The notes below the pieces were generated by a model that worked only from the letters and a program-made list of their open reading frames with translations, was not told where the DNA came from and searched no databases. A program made the position numbers and the translations under genes. Shown here piece after piece: positions 28,075 through 35,248 of a DNA stretch of 64,000 bases. The stretch is from Massilia sp. Leaf139 (lineage in GTDB: Bacteria > Pseudomonadota > Gammaproteobacteria > Burkholderiales > Burkholderiaceae_D), in assembly GCF_001424165.1 (NCBI RefSeq), contig NZ_LMOJ01000001.1, forward strand, positions 1,236,139 through 1,300,138. Reading direction: 5' to 3'. Every line of letters starts with the position of its first letter. Position 1 is the stretch's first letter.

Positions 28075-29235
28075 ATGACCAAGTTCGCCCCCATCGACCT
28101 CGTCCCGCGCTCCGCCGCCGATCCCGACACGCCCAGTGGCCGGCTCGACGTCAAGATGTTTCGTGTTGCGGACGACCCGATCACCGAAGCCCAGACCGAT
28201 GCCGAGATCGCGCGCGAGTTCATCGGCAACGGCGAACTGGGCCCCAAATCGATCGCCAACAGCCAAAAGGAATTATTCCGCTTCCTGACCTGGTGCCGCG
28301 AAGAAGCGAAGAAGACGCTCGCGCAGCTGAACGTGGCAGACCTCAACGCCTACAAGGAGTTCCTGCGCGACCCGCCGCCGGACTGGGTCTCCGCCACCAA
28401 ATGGCCGCGCAACGATCCGCGCTACCGGCCCTTTACCGGCCCCTTGTCCGACGCCAGCCGGCGCCAGGCGATGATCGCGGTCAAAGGTCTGCTTGCCTTT
28501 GCCGAGCAGACGGGCTACCTGCGGCGCAACCCGGCCGCGCTGGTGCGCAACGTGCGTACCCCGGTGGCCAGCCGCATCACGCGCTACCTCACGCCGGATG
28601 CGATCGCCCTGGCCGTCGACACGGTCTCGCAGCGCGTGCCCGATTCGCCCGCGGCCCTGCGCCGGCGCGAACGCGACCGCTTCCTGCTGATCGCCTTCGC
28701 CCATACAGGCGCGCGCCTGAACGAACTGGTCAGCGCGAACATGGGCGCCATCTATGCGGAAGGGCAGGATCGCTGGTGGCTCGACGTCATGGGAAAGGGC
28801 AACAAGCCGCGCCGGCTGCCGGTGCCAGCCGAGATGCTCGACGCCTTCCGCCGCTACCGCGAGGCCTTCGGCCTGCCACCGCATACGGCCCGCGCCGACC
28901 GCATGCCGCTGGTTCTGTCCAGCCGCAGCCGGGCCGTGACCCGGCTCACCGACGAAGCGGCATCGGAAGCGATCAAGGGCGTCTTCGCCGAGGCCGCCCA
29001 GGCCGCCGCCCGGGCCGGGCAGGGCGACATCGCCGCCAGCCTGCGCCACGCCTCGGCTCACTGGCTGCGCCACAGCATGCTGACCAACCATGCCAACAAT
29101 GGCGTACAACTCAAGACGCTGCAGGACACGGCGGGGCACGCCAACATCGCGACGACGGCGGGCTACCTGCACAAGACCGATAACGAGCGGCATGACGAGA
29201 TCATCGGCTCAGTGCGGAAACGGGACGAGAAATAG
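28075..29235 (+). CDS. Tyrosine recombinase, LexA-controlled
   Basis: A 386-residue site-specific recombinase of the lambda-integrase/Xer fold. Catalytic set: R214 in H-T-G-A-R-L-N-E-L, Lys in M-G-K-G-N-K, H329-W-L-R332-H, a His in A-G-H-A-N-I-A-T-T and nucleophile Y364 in A-G-Y-L-H. The N-terminal half contains a core-binding SAM-like domain (S-Q-K-E-L-F-R-F-L-T-W-C). Start 28075 is chosen because the upstream in-frame ATG would lie within the LexA box. It is longer than XerC/XerD (about 300) and lies 1.25 kb from the dif-like site, outside the provirus, so it is not obviously the phage integrase. Confidence 0.85.
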   Translation: MTKFAPIDLVPRSAADPDTPSGRLDVKMFRVADDPITEAQTDAEIAREFIGNGELGPKSIANSQKELFRFLTWCREEAKKTLAQLNVADLNAYKEFLRDPPPDWVSATKWPRNDPRYRPFTGPLSDASRRQAMIAVKGLLAFAEQTGYLRRNPAALVRNVRTPVASRITRYLTPDAIALAVDTVSQRVPDSPAALRRRERDRFLLIAFAHTGARLNELVSANMGAIYAEGQDRWWLDVMGKGNKPRRLPVPAEMLDAFRRYREAFGLPPHTARADRMPLVLSSRSRAVTRLTDEAASEAIKGVFAEAAQAAARAGQGDIAASLRHASAHWLRHSMLTNHANNGVQLKTLQDTAGHANIATTAGYLHKTDNERHDEIIGSVRKRDEK

Positions 29236-30487
29236 GCTGAGGGAAGGGCGCTGCGCGTTCATGATCGCGCGGCTGCCTGAGCGGGCAGGGATAGGATAGT
29301 TGTGCCAGGGAGCCCCAGAGGTCGACCAGACGGCGCCTATCTGGCCGGCTGAAGAGGGCGCTCGGGGAGCCGCGCCTCGGGATTTGCGCTGAGTGACGTA
29401 GGGTGGTCGGCTACACCCCGCTGTCCGATTCGCCGCGGCATCGACGCCGCCCACGCGTTCAACCACCGGTCGCATCGCTTGATTGCCTGCCTGCGCCTCG
29501 CTCGCGGCCACCAAGAATCGAATGACTGATTGGGAGGATCGGAAATCGAGTGCCCGAAGGACACCGAGAACGCCTGGCAAGGTCTGCTCCGCGCACCCAG
29601 TATCGAACTCGACATTACGCATTATATTGTCGAGTTCAATGCATCAGGGCGGTCGGCAGGGGGAATAGGTAGCACCCTGCCGCGTGCAGTCGGCTATTTT
29701 ATCCAAGTTGAGCCCGCTAGAAAATTCGGCGCCGGTGGGCTCGCCGCGTGGTCTTGCCCGCGACCGTACAGGCGGCCGCTTCGAGGGAACGACACCTTGG
29801 ACACCCGCGAGGAAGCACGCTGCGAGCTGCATTCCCCGGGGTCGCCAGGCTGCGCTCGCCCGTACGGCCTTCGCTGGCGCCGTTTCTCGCCGGCGCTCAA
29901 CGACGTCCGCCAGATGGTCGTTGAAAGGCTATCAGTCCGGGCGCGGACGCCGGAATCGGCCGGGGCCCGGTTACCACTGTCGATATGCTGCCGCACGGCC
30001 CCTAAACGCGGGCTGCCGGGTACCGCCAGCCAAGCATGTCCGGCAGCGAACCGCCGCCAGCTTGTTACGGCGGTTCGGCCAGCTCGCAGCCGCCGTCAGG
30101 CATCCGTAATCGCTTACGGCAACCGTCCGACTTCTCTTGAGGCTGGCGTGAGCCGTCCGGCAATCAACGACGACGCGCTTCTGCGCCGAGAACTGGCGCA
30201 CTGCGTTTCAATCCTGCGCGCAGCTCCCGCGCGTGGCATCCGATGTCGTCTATGAGTGATGGAAGGTTCGCAGGGAGGAGTCTGGCACTGCAGTCCTGCG
30301 AACTTGCATAGCCACCTGCAGCATCGCGGCGCACAGACCATCGTCACAGAGCAGGCCACACGATCTCGACTCATCGGGATTTGCGGCAAGCAGAGTGCAA
30401 CCAGCGCTGATCCAGCTGTCAGTTAGACCGCCGGCGCGCCTGTATTCCGGAACGGGCAGGCGCCGCGCTGACCATAACGAATTTCGC
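29236..30487. other. 1.25-kb gene-free stretch next to dif
   Basis: Reading frames here are shadow-like, with no recognisable domain or ribosome site. The stretch holds a REP-like element (29398-29465: GTAGGGTGGTCGGC ... GCCCACGCGTTCAACC) and an inverted repeat GAACTCGACA (29605-29614) / TGTCGAGTTC (29628-29637) around an AT-rich 13-base loop. The rest looks like decayed coding DNA. Confidence 0.5.
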
Positions 30488-30515
30488 ATTTGACATAATA
30501 TAGATTATGCGAAGT
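30488..30515 (-). other. dif-like site (attL of the provirus)
   Basis: Read on the minus strand: XerC arm ACTTCGCATAA, centre TCTATA, XerD arm TTATGTCAAAT. This is close to the E. coli-type dif (GCGCATAA, GTATA, TTATGTTAAAT). Both arms look functional, so this copy can serve chromosome dimer resolution after integration of the neighbouring element. The centre plus XerC arm, 18 bp from 30499, is repeated exactly at 41963. Confidence 0.85.
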
Positions 30516-30579
30516 TCGAGAGGGACAGGCACAGCGTTTAAAAACGCACAAGACACATACGCACAGACCGAAATTCGAT

Positions 30580-30610
30580 AGCCTGAGACTATTGTTCTCA
30601 GGCTTTTTTT
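30580..30610 (+). terminator. Rho-independent terminator near left end
   Basis: GCCTGAGA, a 7-base loop, TCTCAGGC and seven T, oriented rightward. No rightward gene precedes it in the provirus, but in the excised circle the repressor gene (41586-41927) would read across attP straight into it. Confidence 0.85.
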
Positions 30611-30635
30611 CGACTCGACCACAGGAGGTTTTCCC

Positions 30636-30977
30636 GTGCGCTACCCGAATTTGAGATACGGCAATCCAACCGAACTGGCCTATTACGCGATGGGCGTCCC
30701 GCTCCCCATCCTGGCCCGCCGACTACGCCGCGACGAGCGCACCGTCCGCGACTGGATCAATGCCCGAACCCGCGTGCCTTGGTGGGTTCCCGAGATTCTC
30801 AGATTGCAGCAGATCGAGGCCGACGTTCGCCAGCGGCAGATGGGCATGGGCGCTCTCGCACCGCGCCTCGGGATCGTATCGGCCGATGTCGTCACGCTCG
30901 CGGACGTAAAAAAGCCCGCGCAAGGCGGGCCGGATCAGGCGCCCCCGATACCTTCTTTCATTTCGTGCGCTTCTTGA
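30636..30977 (+). CDS. Small HTH-type phage protein
   Basis: A 113-residue protein with GTG start behind a perfect AGGAGG. The core L-A-Y-Y-A-M-G-V-P-L-P-I-L-A-R-R-L-R-R-D, then E-R-T-V-R-D-W-I-N-A-R, reads as a helix-turn-helix; it resembles small DNA-binding proteins (DUF3653-like) of filamentous phages. It is the only rightward gene at the left end, opposite to the virion genes. Its last 20 codons overlap the leftward terminator and the end of the convergent basic-peptide gene, so the C-terminus is poorly constrained. Confidence 0.65.
   Translation: MRYPNLRYGNPTELAYYAMGVPLPILARRLRRDERTVRDWINARTRVPWWVPEILRLQQIEADVRQRQMGMGALAPRLGIVSADVVTLADVKKPAQGGPDQAPPIPSFISCAS
30907..30930 (-). terminator. 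Terminator of the leftward virion operon
   Basis: Read on the minus strand: GCCCGC, CTTGC loop, GCGGGC, then six T. It lies 27 bases beyond the last leftward gene (stop at 30958) and inside the 3' part of the convergent HTH gene. Confidence 0.8.
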
Positions 30978-31023
30978 AACGACCATTAGCGCCGCGCGGC
31001 GGCGTTTTCTTTTTACGCGTCAT
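30958..31023 (-). CDS. 21-residue highly basic peptide
   Basis: The start codon lies in the end of the preceding gene (stop at 31013-31015), an 11-base overlap. The peptide has ten Lys/Arg among 21 residues, starts M-T-R-K-K-K-T-P-P and ends K-K-R-T-K. Length and charge recall DNA-neutralising peptides of small phages (for example J of microviruses), but that is analogy only. Last gene before the operon terminator. Confidence 0.45.
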   Translation of the reverse strand: MTRKKKTPPRGANGRFKKRTK

Positions 31024-31153
31024 TTTGGACTCCGGTTTTCACTTCGATCTTGTACAGACGGCGCTCGACCGTCAGCCCCCATTTCGCCAGACCGAGGCCC
31101 AGCGAACCCAAGCCCAGCGCCTGCGCAAGCTGGATTGCCTCGATCAGCGTCAT
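31013..31153 (-). CDS. 46-residue one-helix protein
   Basis: Begins directly after the stop of the holin candidate. An amphipathic/hydrophobic helix L-A-Q-A-L-G-L-G-S-L-G-L-G-L-A is followed by W-G-L-T-V-E-R-R-L-Y-K-I-E-V. One membrane helix is likely; role unknown. Gene order puts it in the lysis or membrane-protein end of the operon. Confidence 0.55.
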   Translation of the reverse strand: MTLIEAIQLAQALGLGSLGLGLAKWGLTVERRLYKIEVKTGVQNDA

Positions 31154-31339
31154 TTACTCGCCCGCCTTCGCCAGCGCGGCTTTTGCTTCCGGCAGCAGGA
31201 CGGCCACGGCGCCCGCCAGCACGCCAACGCCCTGCATCACGGCATTGGCCTTTTCAGGGTCGACGCCGAACAGCACGGACAGCGCGGCGAGGCCCGCCCA
31301 AGTGGACGGCTCTTTCAAACGGCTCAATACTTTTTTCAT
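31154..31339 (-). CDS. Putative holin
   Basis: A 61-residue protein: K-E-P-S-T-W-A-G-L-A-A-L-S-V-L-F-G, a short linker, a second hydrophobic helix V-M-Q-G-V-G-V-L-A-G-A-V-A-V-L-L-P, and a charged tail E-A-K-A-A-L-A-K. The K-E-P-S-T-W-A-G opening is common in small phage holins. AGGGATCC precedes the ATG at 31339. It lies four genes from the lysozyme, so a holin-endolysin lysis set is plausible. Confidence 0.65.
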   Translation of the reverse strand: MKKVLSRLKEPSTWAGLAALSVLFGVDPEKANAVMQGVGVLAGAVAVLLPEAKAALAKAGE

Positions 31340-31355
31340 GTGGATCCCTTCGTTT

Positions 31356-31550
31356 TTAATAGAGGTTGTTGCCTTGGCGGTCGTTGACGGTAATGCTCGC
31401 GTCACCGACGAATTTTTTCAGCGCCGGGAATCGGCTAATCACGTACGCGGCCATGAGCACGCCCGCAAGAACGATGATCGTTTCGCGGATCATGGCGGTC
31501 GGCGGCGGGATGATGTCTTTTACGACTTTCGGAATTTGAATGTTTTTCAT
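31356..31550 (-). CDS. Small membrane protein (virion candidate)
   Basis: A 64-residue protein with a polar N-terminus (K-N-I-Q-I-P-K-V-V-K-D-I-I-P-P-P), one membrane helix E-T-I-I-V-L-A-G-V-L-M-A-A-Y-V-I and a polar tail with D-A-S-I-T-V-N-D. Matches no family I know. By analogy with PM2, whose lipid core carries several small one-helix proteins, it may be a virion membrane protein. Confidence 0.6.
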   Translation of the reverse strand: MKNIQIPKVVKDIIPPPTAMIRETIIVLAGVLMAAYVISRFPALKKFVGDASITVNDRQGNNLY

Positions 31551-31553
31551 AGG

Positions 31554-31886
31554 TCACTTGAATGGATTGATGTATTGCAGGAACGTCCCCGCCGAACAGT
31601 CGAAGGAAGCGTCCCAAGTGCGGCCCTCGGCAATCGCCAATTCGCACCGCGTCTTGTTCGTGCGCGGGACTCCGACGATGTCGCCGATACCCTTCGACGC
31701 GCCCGATACGACGCCGTCGACAAGGTCGACCACGGCGGCGCCCGCGTCCTCCCCGATGTCCTGCAGGAACCCGCCGTTGTTGCCCTCCTCCTCGCTATCG
31801 TCGCGCGGACGGTAGAAGGAGAGCGCGAGCACGCCGACGACGCCCGCGCCGATTATGAGAATCTGTCGTTGGGAAAGCGTGGTCAT
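31554..31886 (-). CDS. Hypothetical membrane protein (virion candidate)
   Basis: A 110-residue protein with one N-terminal helix (I-L-I-I-G-A-G-V-V-G-V-L-A-L-S-F-Y) and an acidic, Gly-rich exterior part; two Cys in the C-terminal half (C-E-L-A, D-C-S-A-G-T). The start at 31886 overlaps the previous stop (ATGA), which rules out the 23-residue upstream extension. Function unknown; the helix-first layout suits a virion or host membrane protein. Confidence 0.6.
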   Translation of the reverse strand: MTTLSQRQILIIGAGVVGVLALSFYRPRDDSEEEGNNGGFLQDIGEDAGAAVVDLVDGVVSGASKGIGDIVGVPRTNKTRCELAIAEGRTWDASFDCSAGTFLQYINPFK

Positions 31887-32188
31887 CGGTAATAGCTCGG
31901 CGAATAGAACAGGTCGTTGGCGGTCTGCTCGAACACGCTCGGGGTATAGCCCCAATCGCCATCGAGCGCGCCTTTGATGAGGTCGTCGGTCGTCACGTAC
32001 TTGCCGGGATTCTGCGGGTCGTAGCCCTGCTCCTCCGGCGACGCGGCGAATGCCGAATCGTTGTTGAACACGAACGACGGATAGGCGCCCGAGGTCAGAG
32101 CGGCTTTCTTGAACAGCCCCTTTTTCTGCGCGACCATGAAGGCAGCGAAGCCCACGGCGGCGGCCAGGATCAATTTATCGTTGCTCAT
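31883..32188 (-). CDS. Hypothetical membrane protein (virion candidate)
   Basis: A 101-residue protein: N-terminal helix L-I-L-A-A-A-V-G-F-A-A-F-M-V-A-Q, a basic stop K-K-G-L-F-K-K, then about 75 polar residues rich in Tyr, Asp and Pro (E-E-Q-G-Y-D-P-Q-N-P-G-K-Y). No family recognised. Overlaps the lysozyme stop by four bases. Confidence 0.6.
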   Translation of the reverse strand: MSNDKLILAAAVGFAAFMVAQKKGLFKKAALTSGAYPSFVFNNDSAFAASPEEQGYDPQNPGKYVTTDDLIKGALDGDWGYTPSVFEQTANDLFYSPSYYR

Positions 32189-32820
32189 GCGGCCACCGCC
32201 ACGGCTTCACGACCGCCCGCGCTGGCGAACACGGCGCGGGCCGTATCCATCGACATCACCGGTTGCCCGTATGGCGAGAACGGCAGCGACGCCCACTCGC
32301 GCGCGCACTTTCGGATTGCGACCTCGAAGCGGCCCGCCTTGACATCGGCCAGCGCGCCGCGCTTGGCGATCAGGCCGACCGCCGCCAAGTCTTGCGACGC
32401 CGGAGCGAACGACGACAGGCCCATGATGCGCGCGCATTCGTCCCAAGTGGAGGACAGGAACTGGTAAGCGCCCGCCGCCGTGCTCACGTAGCGGCCAGCC
32501 GTTACGGTGACGCGCGGATGATCGGCGAAGCTGGCGAACTGGCGACCGCCGAACAGGCGCGAATAACCGCCATCGTCCCCGGTTCCCTCCCCTTTGCGGA
32601 TCACCCGCAGGAATGCCGCGACATTCCGGTCTTTCAGGTCTACGGCGCTCACGCGCGCCATTTCGGACAGTTTCATTACACCCCCTGTTATTCCGTCGAC
32701 GGCCTGCGCCGCCGCGTCGAGAACGTCCGGCAGCGCGCCGCCGTCGTCCTCATCGTCTTGCGTCCACCACCACGCCGCCGCCGCCACCACGACAGCCGCG
32801 GCTAACAGCGTCCGGTTCAT
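32185..32820 (-). CDS. Membrane-anchored lysozyme (lambda R-like)
   Basis: A 211-residue peptidoglycan hydrolase. Residues 1-19 are a hydrophobic anchor or SAR-type signal (L-L-A-A-A-V-V-V-A-A-A-A-W-W-W). The catalytic domain carries R-K-G-E78-G-T with the likely catalytic Glu, Y-S-R-L-F-G-G, F-A-D-H-P-R, S-T-A-A-G-A-Y-Q-F-L-S-S-T-W-D, and W-A-S-L-P-F-S-P-Y-G-Q-P, the pattern of phage lambda endolysin/GH104. In PM2 a virion-bound lytic enzyme (P7) helps entry; this one could serve entry, exit or both. TAATG overlap with the preceding stop fixes the start. Confidence 0.88.
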   Translation of the reverse strand: MNRTLLAAAVVVAAAAWWWTQDDEDDGGALPDVLDAAAQAVDGITGGVMKLSEMARVSAVDLKDRNVAAFLRVIRKGEGTGDDGGYSRLFGGRQFASFADHPRVTVTAGRYVSTAAGAYQFLSSTWDECARIMGLSSFAPASQDLAAVGLIAKRGALADVKAGRFEVAIRKCAREWASLPFSPYGQPVMSMDTARAVFASAGGREAVAVAA

Positions 32821-33587
32821 TAGATTGCTTCCTCGACACATTCCATCGTTGCAAACAGCGAAGTGCCAGCGGTCGTGCCAAATACCTTGATCTGACGCCC
32901 AGGCTTGACCACGATTGGCTCTTGAAATACGGTTTTGTCTATCTGTCCGCTAGACAGTGCCGCCGTCACGTAGCTTTGGTATATGCTGCCCACCTGCGCG
33001 CCGGTCGTGTGGACATAGACCTTTGCAGCGAAAACACCGTCCTGGCTTTTGGAAATGATCCCGGCTACGCTGTTATCCGTGCCGCTCACGCCGTCAGCGA
33101 TGCACATTCCATACGCCTGTGCTGTGCCCACGCTCACACTTAGCGTTTTTACGATAATATTTTTGCCGGAGCCAGCCGGATTCCGCATGTAGAGAGCGGG
33201 CGCAGTGGTGCCGTCGGACGTAGGGGAACCCGACGCGATGAATGCCATATTCGCAAGCGTTTTCGCTTTGCCACCGTCGATTACCTCCACGGCCCCGCTG
33301 ATACGGTTGTCCTGAAAAGCACCCTCGCCCATCAGCACGTAGCCGACAATCGTCGCCTCGCCCTTGCGGTTCTTCATCGCCCATTCGGAGCCGAGCGCGC
33401 GCTGTTGCGACGGAATTCGGTACGACTGGCCCGGATACAGGAACACGCTCTCGCCGCCCGAGCGCGGCGAGAATTCGATAGCCGAATCAGCGCCGCCCGC
33501 ACTGCCCGCGCGGTAGTAGATGTAATCGGCTTGAACGTTGATGATGCGCACGGCGCCGGGCGCCAAAGTTACGTCGAAGTCTTGCAT
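32820..33587 (-). CDS. Putative vertex/spike (receptor-binding) protein
   Basis: A 255-residue, beta-rich protein without signal or membrane helix: I-I-N-V-Q-A-D-Y-I-Y-Y-R-A-G-S, F-L-Y-P-G-Q-S-Y-R-I-P at the N-terminal third; the remainder is strand-forming Val/Ile/Gly/Thr sequence ending F-G-T-T-A-G-T-S-L-F-A-T-M-E-C. No homolog recalled. It is the largest non-capsid soluble structural candidate, lies between membrane-protein genes and lysozyme, and PM2 has a spike protein (P1) of similar class, so receptor binding is the best guess. Confidence 0.5.
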   Translation of the reverse strand: MQDFDVTLAPGAVRIINVQADYIYYRAGSAGGADSAIEFSPRSGGESVFLYPGQSYRIPSQQRALGSEWAMKNRKGEATIVGYVLMGEGAFQDNRISGAVEVIDGGKAKTLANMAFIASGSPTSDGTTAPALYMRNPAGSGKNIIVKTLSVSVGTAQAYGMCIADGVSGTDNSVAGIISKSQDGVFAAKVYVHTTGAQVGSIYQSYVTAALSSGQIDKTVFQEPIVVKPGRQIKVFGTTAGTSLFATMECVEEAI

Positions 33588-33590
33588 GGC

Positions 33591-34139
33591 TTAGCCCCTT
33601 TTGTTCATGGCGATCGCGGCCACGGCGGCGGCGCCCGCCACCCCGAGAACGATCATTGTTTTGTTGTCGATGCCGCCCGCCGTCGTGTTGTTCGCGCTGT
33701 CGTAGGCTTGGCTCACGCCCTGGCCGAACATGCTGGCGAGCGACGACGTTTTTTCATTGGCTTGCGTCGCAATGTCCTTTGCGAAGGAAAGGACGCTCGA
33801 CAGGCCCGCGCCAAGCGTCGCGTCCGCGCCTTTGGCGAAGTCGAAGGCTTGCCCGGTCACGACGGAATCGACGCTGTTGTTATAGGAGCCGTCGACCTTG
33901 TGCGTGCTCGTGCTCGTGTTGCTGCTACTCGTGTTGCTCAGCTTGAGGCTGTTATCGGCCCACGAGCTACTAGCGTCCCACGACGACAGCGACATGGAAT
34001 TGTCCGTATTGAGGACTTGCGACATGTCGAGCGTCGACCCGGCGCCGACGACAAGGCCGTCGCGGTTCGTTACGCGGCTGTCGTTGAGCGCGTTGTTTGT
34101 CGTCTGATTCGCTTGCGACGAGCTAGAACTTCTACCCAT
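33591..34139 (-). CDS. Ser/Asn-rich protein with C-terminal membrane helix
   Basis: A 182-residue protein whose first 90 residues are dominated by Ser, Asn, Thr (S-S-S-S-S-Q-A-N-Q-T-T-N-N) with little hydrophobic content, then a helical part (F-D-F-A-K-G-A-D-A-T, S-S-V-L-S-F-A-K-D-I-A-T-Q-A-N-E), and a C-terminal helix M-I-V-L-G-V-A-G-A-A-A-V-A-A-I-A-M before N-K-R-G. Topology suggests a tail-anchored virion membrane protein projecting outward. Not recognised. Overlaps its upstream gene by eight bases. Confidence 0.6.
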   Translation of the reverse strand: MGRSSSSSQANQTTNNALNDSRVTNRDGLVVGAGSTLDMSQVLNTDNSMSLSSWDASSSWADNSLKLSNTSSSNTSTSTHKVDGSYNNSVDSVVTGQAFDFAKGADATLGAGLSSVLSFAKDIATQANEKTSSLASMFGQGVSQAYDSANNTTAGGIDNKTMIVLGVAGAAAVAAIAMNKRG

Positions 34140-34527
34140 GATTCTTTACCTCTTTTTCGAGAATGATTTCCGCGACCCGGTAGCCCTGCGGCTCAAGTTT
34201 GCGCACCAGCCCGCGCCGCTCGGTATGCACCGCGATAGCGTCGACGCCGACGAACATGTGTTTTTCAATGTGCGGCATGAGAACGGCCGTGAGGTCGACG
34301 CCGTCACAGGCGCCACCAGCGGCCACCACGACGCCGACCGTGCGGCAGGCGTAGTAATCGACTCGCAGAACGAACGCGCACACTACGGCGCCCGCGTCGT
34401 CCTCGACTTGAAACAGTTGCGCGCCGCGCTCGGTCTGTCGCTTGATGTCGTCCAGACCGCCCGAAATGACGGCCTTTTCGATATACGCCTCCGTTACCGG
34501 CGACCATTCCGCGCGGCGCACAATCAT
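34132..34527 (-). CDS. Small GNAT-like protein of the provirus
   Basis: A 131-residue soluble protein. The layout A-V-V-C-A-F-V-L-R-V-D-Y, G-V-V-V-A-A-G-G-A, I-A-V-H-T-E-R-R-G-L-V-R-K-L-E-P-Q-G-Y-R-V-A-E-I-I-L-E-K resembles the last strands and helix of an N-acetyltransferase fold, without a clear acetyl-CoA loop (Q/R-x-x-G-x-G/A). Small GNAT-like genes occur in phage morphogenesis regions; role unknown. ATGA overlap with the preceding gene. Confidence 0.5.
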   Translation of the reverse strand: MIVRRAEWSPVTEAYIEKAVISGGLDDIKRQTERGAQLFQVEDDAGAVVCAFVLRVDYYACRTVGVVVAAGGACDGVDLTAVLMPHIEKHMFVGVDAIAVHTERRGLVRKLEPQGYRVAEIILEKEVKNHG

Positions 34528-34934
34528 GCTTTCTTCATCCGCTTAATGACGACCACGGCCACAACAGCCAGCAGCACATGTTCGAGCTTGAGGCCACCGA
34601 GGCCGATGGACGCGCCCAATGCCGGCACTACCTCGGCCAGCGAGCCGCCCGTTGACGACACACCCGGCGCCGATTGGCTACGCACCGAATCGACGCCCGA
34701 GTTGTCGCCATAGGTGACGACCCAGCCCGAGCCGTCGAAGTTGGTTCCGACGCTTCCGGCCGACTTCGCTTCGCTCGGGCCTGCGGGCGGCGCGGACAAT
34801 GCCTGGCCGATTGCGCCGATTGCTGCGCCCCACGGCATCGCGCTATTGAGCGCCGACGAGATGCCGCCCGCCGCCGCCATCGCTGGCGATGCGGGCGCAA
34901 GCCCGCCACCCCCGAGTTGGCTAACGTCGATCAT
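34524..34934 (-). CDS. Gly/Ser-rich membrane protein (virion candidate)
   Basis: A 136-residue protein with a Gly/Ala/Ser-rich N-terminal half (V-S-Q-L-G-G-G-G-L-A-P-A-S-P), G-S-G-W-V-V-T-Y-G-D-N-S-G in the middle, and a C-terminal membrane helix V-L-L-A-V-V-A-V-V-V-I before K-R-M-K-K-A. Same topology as the Ser/Asn-rich protein two genes on. The ATG at 34934 overlaps the previous stop (ATGA); 17 upstream in-frame residues are excluded. Confidence 0.6.
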   Translation of the reverse strand: MIDVSQLGGGGLAPASPAMAAAGGISSALNSAMPWGAAIGAIGQALSAPPAGPSEAKSAGSVGTNFDGSGWVVTYGDNSGVDSVRSQSAPGVSSTGGSLAEVVPALGASIGLGGLKLEHVLLAVVAVVVIKRMKKA

Positions 34935-35179
34935 CAGTCCCCCAAGAACACGACGGCGGCGATGATCGCGCCGATCACGAGCCACGATTGCGGGATCGAG
35001 CCGGTAACTACCGGCTCCGAACCGCTCACCGGCTGGCCCTCGTAGTAAGGCACGCCGCTCGGGCCGTACTGTTGCATCGCCATTTTTTGCAGCTGGAACT
35101 GTTGGTTGTAGCGATGGTCAATCGCACTTTTCGCCCACAGTCCCGCCGCGTCTTGCAGCATGTCAGACCAGCTTTCCAT
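34934..35179 (-). CDS. Small C-terminally anchored protein (virion candidate)
   Basis: An 81-residue protein with a helical N-terminus (S-W-S-D-M-L-Q-D-A-A-G-L-W-A-K-S), a Gln/Tyr-rich middle, and a C-terminal helix W-L-V-I-G-A-I-I-A-A-V-V-F-L. First gene after the terminator that follows the capsid gene, preceded by GGGGGAAAG. Not recognised. Confidence 0.6.
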   Translation of the reverse strand: MESWSDMLQDAAGLWAKSAIDHRYNQQFQLQKMAMQQYGPSGVPYYEGQPVSGSEPVVTGSIPQSWLVIGAIIAAVVFLGD

Positions 35180-35200
35180 GCTTTCCCCCTTATGAGTTAC

Positions 35201-35233
35201 AAAAAAGGCCCGCGTTTGCGGCGGGCCTTTTTC
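35201..35233. terminator. Terminator between capsid and downstream virion genes
   Basis: AAAAAAGGCCCGC, a TTTGC-containing loop, GCGGGCCTTTTT: hairpin with A and T runs on both sides. Placed 16 bases after the capsid stop, it would cut transcription leftward, giving higher capsid mRNA than the downstream genes, and can also act rightward. Confidence 0.85.
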
Positions 35234-35248
35234 TGGCGCGGACGCCGG

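Noticed and set aside
28075-29235. Tyrosine recombinase as the integrase of the provirus
   Set aside because: It lies outside the direct repeats, and the borders are dif-like sites suited to XerC/XerD; kept as a separate finding.
29530-30255. Open frame of 241 codons in the gene-free region
   Set aside because: Arg/Pro-rich shadow composition, no domain, no ribosome site, and the opposite strand is equally open in parts.
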